Shown here piece after piece: positions 14,313-14,448 of a stretch of 14,448 bases of DNA. The notes under the pieces are model-generated. The model was not told where the DNA came from, ran no database searches, and saw only the letters and a list, made by a program, of their open reading frames with translations. The stretch comes from Sphingomonadaceae bacterium (lineage in GTDB: Bacteria; Pseudomonadota; Alphaproteobacteria; Sphingomonadales; Sphingomonadaceae), in assembly GCA_019239785.1 (NCBI GenBank), contig JAFAZM010000018.1, forward strand, positions 1 through 14,448, given 5' to 3'. Made by a program: the position numbers and the translations under genes. Each line of letters starts with the position of its first letter. Positions within the stretch are counted from its first letter, which is position 1.

Positions 14313-14448
14313 GATATCTAATTACTCGAACGGCGTCGCGAGGACCCGCAATTGGCGTCGATGCTGCGGGATGGTTTGGAGGCGCAGATCTCGCCGCGGA
14401 AGAGATCGCGCGATCAAGACCCATGCCTGCACCGGGCGTCCGCGCGGC

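Noticed and set aside
14092..14424. Minus-strand 110-codon frame at the right end
   Set aside because: Arg/His/Pro-rich text; the neighbouring minus frame with the TAG looks far more protein-like.
1..14448. tRNA or rRNA genes, transposase, integrase
   Set aside because: None recognised on either strand.

Overview
The window looks like a piece of a high-GC alphaproteobacterial chromosome, most probably a sphingomonad. The grounds are the class A penicillin-binding proteins with EDRRFFHHVGIDPWG motifs, the dense GC-rich intergenic hairpins of the TCCCGGC/GCCGGGA and CTCCCCT/AGGGGAG kinds, and the general protein style. The genus is inference, because there is no rRNA or tRNA in the window to settle it.

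Positions 1-7541, all on the minus strand, hold a compact type I restriction-modification operon. In transcription order it is: a 190-aa half-size HsdS-like protein (one target-recognition domain), hsdM (N6-adenine methyltransferase), a RhuM-family gene, a full two-domain hsdS, and hsdR, which runs off the left edge. The last four genes are joined by 1-4 nt start/stop overlaps (TGATG, GTGA, ATGA). The hsdM ribosome-binding site overlaps the stop codon of the half-HsdS gene. The operon therefore looks translationally coupled from end to end, and RhuM and the half-HsdS look like built-in parts. An AT-rich stretch with short repeats just upstream (about 7550-7620) is the likely promoter/operator region.

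Positions 7542-7959 contain no convincing gene. They hold a cluster of GC-rich inverted repeats that separates the restriction operon from a more GC-rich, chromosomal-looking block.

Positions 7960-13263, also minus strand, carry a tight three-gene set: a DauA-like FAD-dependent D-amino-acid dehydrogenase, then two tandem, clearly paralogous class A penicillin-binding proteins (bifunctional glycosyltransferase/transpeptidases). The first PBP has a long cytoplasmic N-terminal extension; the second has a long proline-rich C-terminal tail. A D-amino-acid-oxidising enzyme beside peptidoglycan polymerases suggests a cell-wall or D-amino-acid recycling link.

Positions 13264-14448 hold one divergent small exported HEAT-repeat-like gene on the plus strand, a REP-like hairpin, and a decayed gene fragment on the minus strand with an in-frame TAG.

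The most unusual items are the half-HsdS plus RhuM composition of the restriction operon, a perfect 10-bp-arm inverted repeat inside the rhuM coding region that coincides with atypical AT-rich codons, a non-canonical SAM-binding motif in HsdM, and substituted substrate-site residues in the DauA-like enzyme.
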